Below, one piece after another: positions 9,846 to 9,852 of a stretch of 9,852 bases of DNA. Each line of letters opens with the position of its first letter. Positions within the stretch are counted from its first letter, which is position 1. Origin of the DNA: an uncultured Eubacteriales bacterium. GTDB lineage: Bacteria > Bacillota > Clostridia > Oscillospirales > Oscillospiraceae. Both the position numbers and the translations under genes were made by a program. Under the pieces are notes generated by a model. That model was given only the letters and a program-made list of their open reading frames with translations. It ran no database searches and was not told the origin of the DNA. The stretch is taken from assembly GCA_905205195.1 (NCBI GenBank), contig CAJLCS010000064.1:1-9852 (forward strand). The letters are read 5' to 3'.

Positions 9846-9852
9846 TCACCTC
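9846..9852 (-). promoter_or_regulatory. Ribosome binding site of the first prepilin gene
   Basis: GAGGTGA reads on the minus strand seven bases before the ATG at 9838. It fixes the start of the short prepilin and shows that the gene is complete at its 5' end. Confidence 0.75.

Overview
The window is about 9.85 kb of GC-rich bacterial DNA. Every convincing gene is on the minus strand, so it reads right to left. Strong GGAGG-type ribosome sites, a TTG start, a lipobox lipoprotein, prepilins with G|xTLxE cleavage sites and the style of the signalling proteins suggest a Gram-positive anaerobe of class Clostridia, possibly an Oscillospiraceae gut commensal. The lineage is inferred from general features, not from a marker gene.

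Right edge (about 9045-9852): two overlapping prepilin-like genes with an ATGA junction. They are probably the tail of a longer type IV pilus or pseudopilus operon that starts outside the window. The operon is closed by a perfect 18-bp inverted repeat just after the last stop codon.

Middle and left (124-8962): a signalling cluster, in transcription order. (1) A stand-alone Hpt phosphotransfer protein. (2) A large response regulator with REC, HD-GYP, PAS-like and GGDEF parts, able on its motifs both to make and to break cyclic di-GMP. (3) A soluble PAS-containing hybrid histidine kinase ending in REC. (4) An orphan solute-binding lipoprotein. (5) A membrane hybrid histidine kinase with an extracellular sensor and two REC domains. 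A strong A-stem-T intrinsic terminator follows. Genes 3, 4 and 5 are tightly packed or overlapping.

The likely logic, by inference: the lipoprotein binds a small solute outside the cell and reports to the membrane kinase, while the soluble kinase senses a cytoplasmic cue. Neither kinase carries its own Hpt domain, so the separate Hpt could move phosphate from their receiver domains to the receiver of the cyclic di-GMP enzyme. Cyclic di-GMP commonly controls type IV pili and the switch between motile and attached life in Clostridia, so the adjacent prepilins are a reasonable but unproven target.

The junction between the GGDEF gene and the soluble kinase is abnormal. A 12-base G run and a 36-base C run face each other around a 54-base segment, with a 19-bp near-repeat spaced exactly 100 bp. 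This may be an assembly artefact of the poly-G read-tail type or an inserted hairpin repeat. The annotated C-terminus of the GGDEF protein and the promoter region of the kinase should be distrusted until checked.
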